Positions 6,279 to 6,307 of a stretch of 6,307 nt of DNA are shown here, in pieces. The position numbers and the translations under genes are program-made. Position 1 is the first letter of the stretch, and every line of letters begins with the position of its first letter. Where the stretch lies: the NCBI GenBank assembly GCA_035449085.1, contig DAOTKE010000164.1:1-6307 (forward strand). The letters run 5' to 3'. The notes under the pieces are model-generated. The model made no database searches. It was not told the DNA's origin and saw only the letters and a list, made by a program, of their open reading frames with translations. The DNA comes from DUPH01 sp035449085. Its GTDB lineage: Bacteria > Verrucomicrobiota > Kiritimatiellia > RFP12 > UBA1067.

Positions 6279-6307
6279 TTTCCTTCCTCCTTTTTCCTTC
6301 TTCCTTT
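6279..6307 (+). repeat. Polypyrimidine tract at the window end
   Basis: All 29 final bases are T or C, continuing directly from the heptamer array. The tract may extend past the window. It could be decayed repeat, a polymerase-slippage tract, or a sequence able to form triplex DNA. No gene or promoter signal is visible. Confidence 0.8.

Larger units (their letters stand above)
6096..6307. other. Repeat-filled intergenic region after rnr
   Basis: No coding potential is seen on either strand in these 212 bases. Nearly all of it is accounted for by the inverted heptamer repeats, the central hairpin and the terminal pyrimidine tract. The remainder carries short direct repeats, for example GAGCCTGC at 6125-6132 and 6201-6208. 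Confidence 0.75.

Overview
The window is GC-rich bacterial DNA with two large, well-supported plus-strand genes, one probable small secreted-protein gene, and repeat-laden intergenic DNA. The combination points to an environmental or gut bacterium of the Planctomycetota-Verrucomicrobiota-Lentisphaerota-Kiritimatiellota group: a secreted multidomain rhamnosidase-type glycosidase, a monocistronic-looking RNase R, and intergenic heptanucleotide arrays and dispersed-type hairpins. This placement is inferred from style and gene content. No rRNA or marker alignment is possible here.

Layout. Positions 1-130 hold a compact, highly structured leader: several GC hairpins, two of them mutually exclusive, ending in a stem followed by five T. 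It lies directly before a 78-codon gene (131-367) for a small protein with a signal peptide and a duplicated LDTRS motif. Positions 368-778 form a 411-base stretch with no convincing gene. It carries eleven tandem heptamers (382-458), an 8-base triplicate (467-490), a weak terminator-like hairpin (582-603) and a GC-rich hairpin (688-705). Positions 779-3784 encode a 1001-residue predicted lipoprotein of the alpha-L-rhamnosidase (GH78-like) type. It has a jelly-roll-like domain inserted just before the catalytic motif and a C-terminal F5/8 type C (discoidin-like) domain. After 46 bases comes rnr (3831-6095), encoding a full-length ribonuclease R with all catalytic aspartates and a basic tail. 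Positions 6096-6307 are intergenic: a 15-base inverted repeat made of heptamers flanks a perfect 10-base-pair hairpin, and the window ends in a pure pyrimidine tract.

The genes do not form an obvious pathway. The glycosidase would act on rhamnose-containing glycans at the cell surface, while RNase R is a general housekeeping 3'-5' exoribonuclease. The short 3782-3830 gap allows co-transcription, but a weak promoter-like element and the missing Shine-Dalgarno site before rnr leave independent transcription possible. I see no phage, insertion-sequence, CRISPR, tRNA or rRNA feature. The least explained parts are the leader RNA candidate with its small secreted protein, and the two heptamer-phased intergenic regions.
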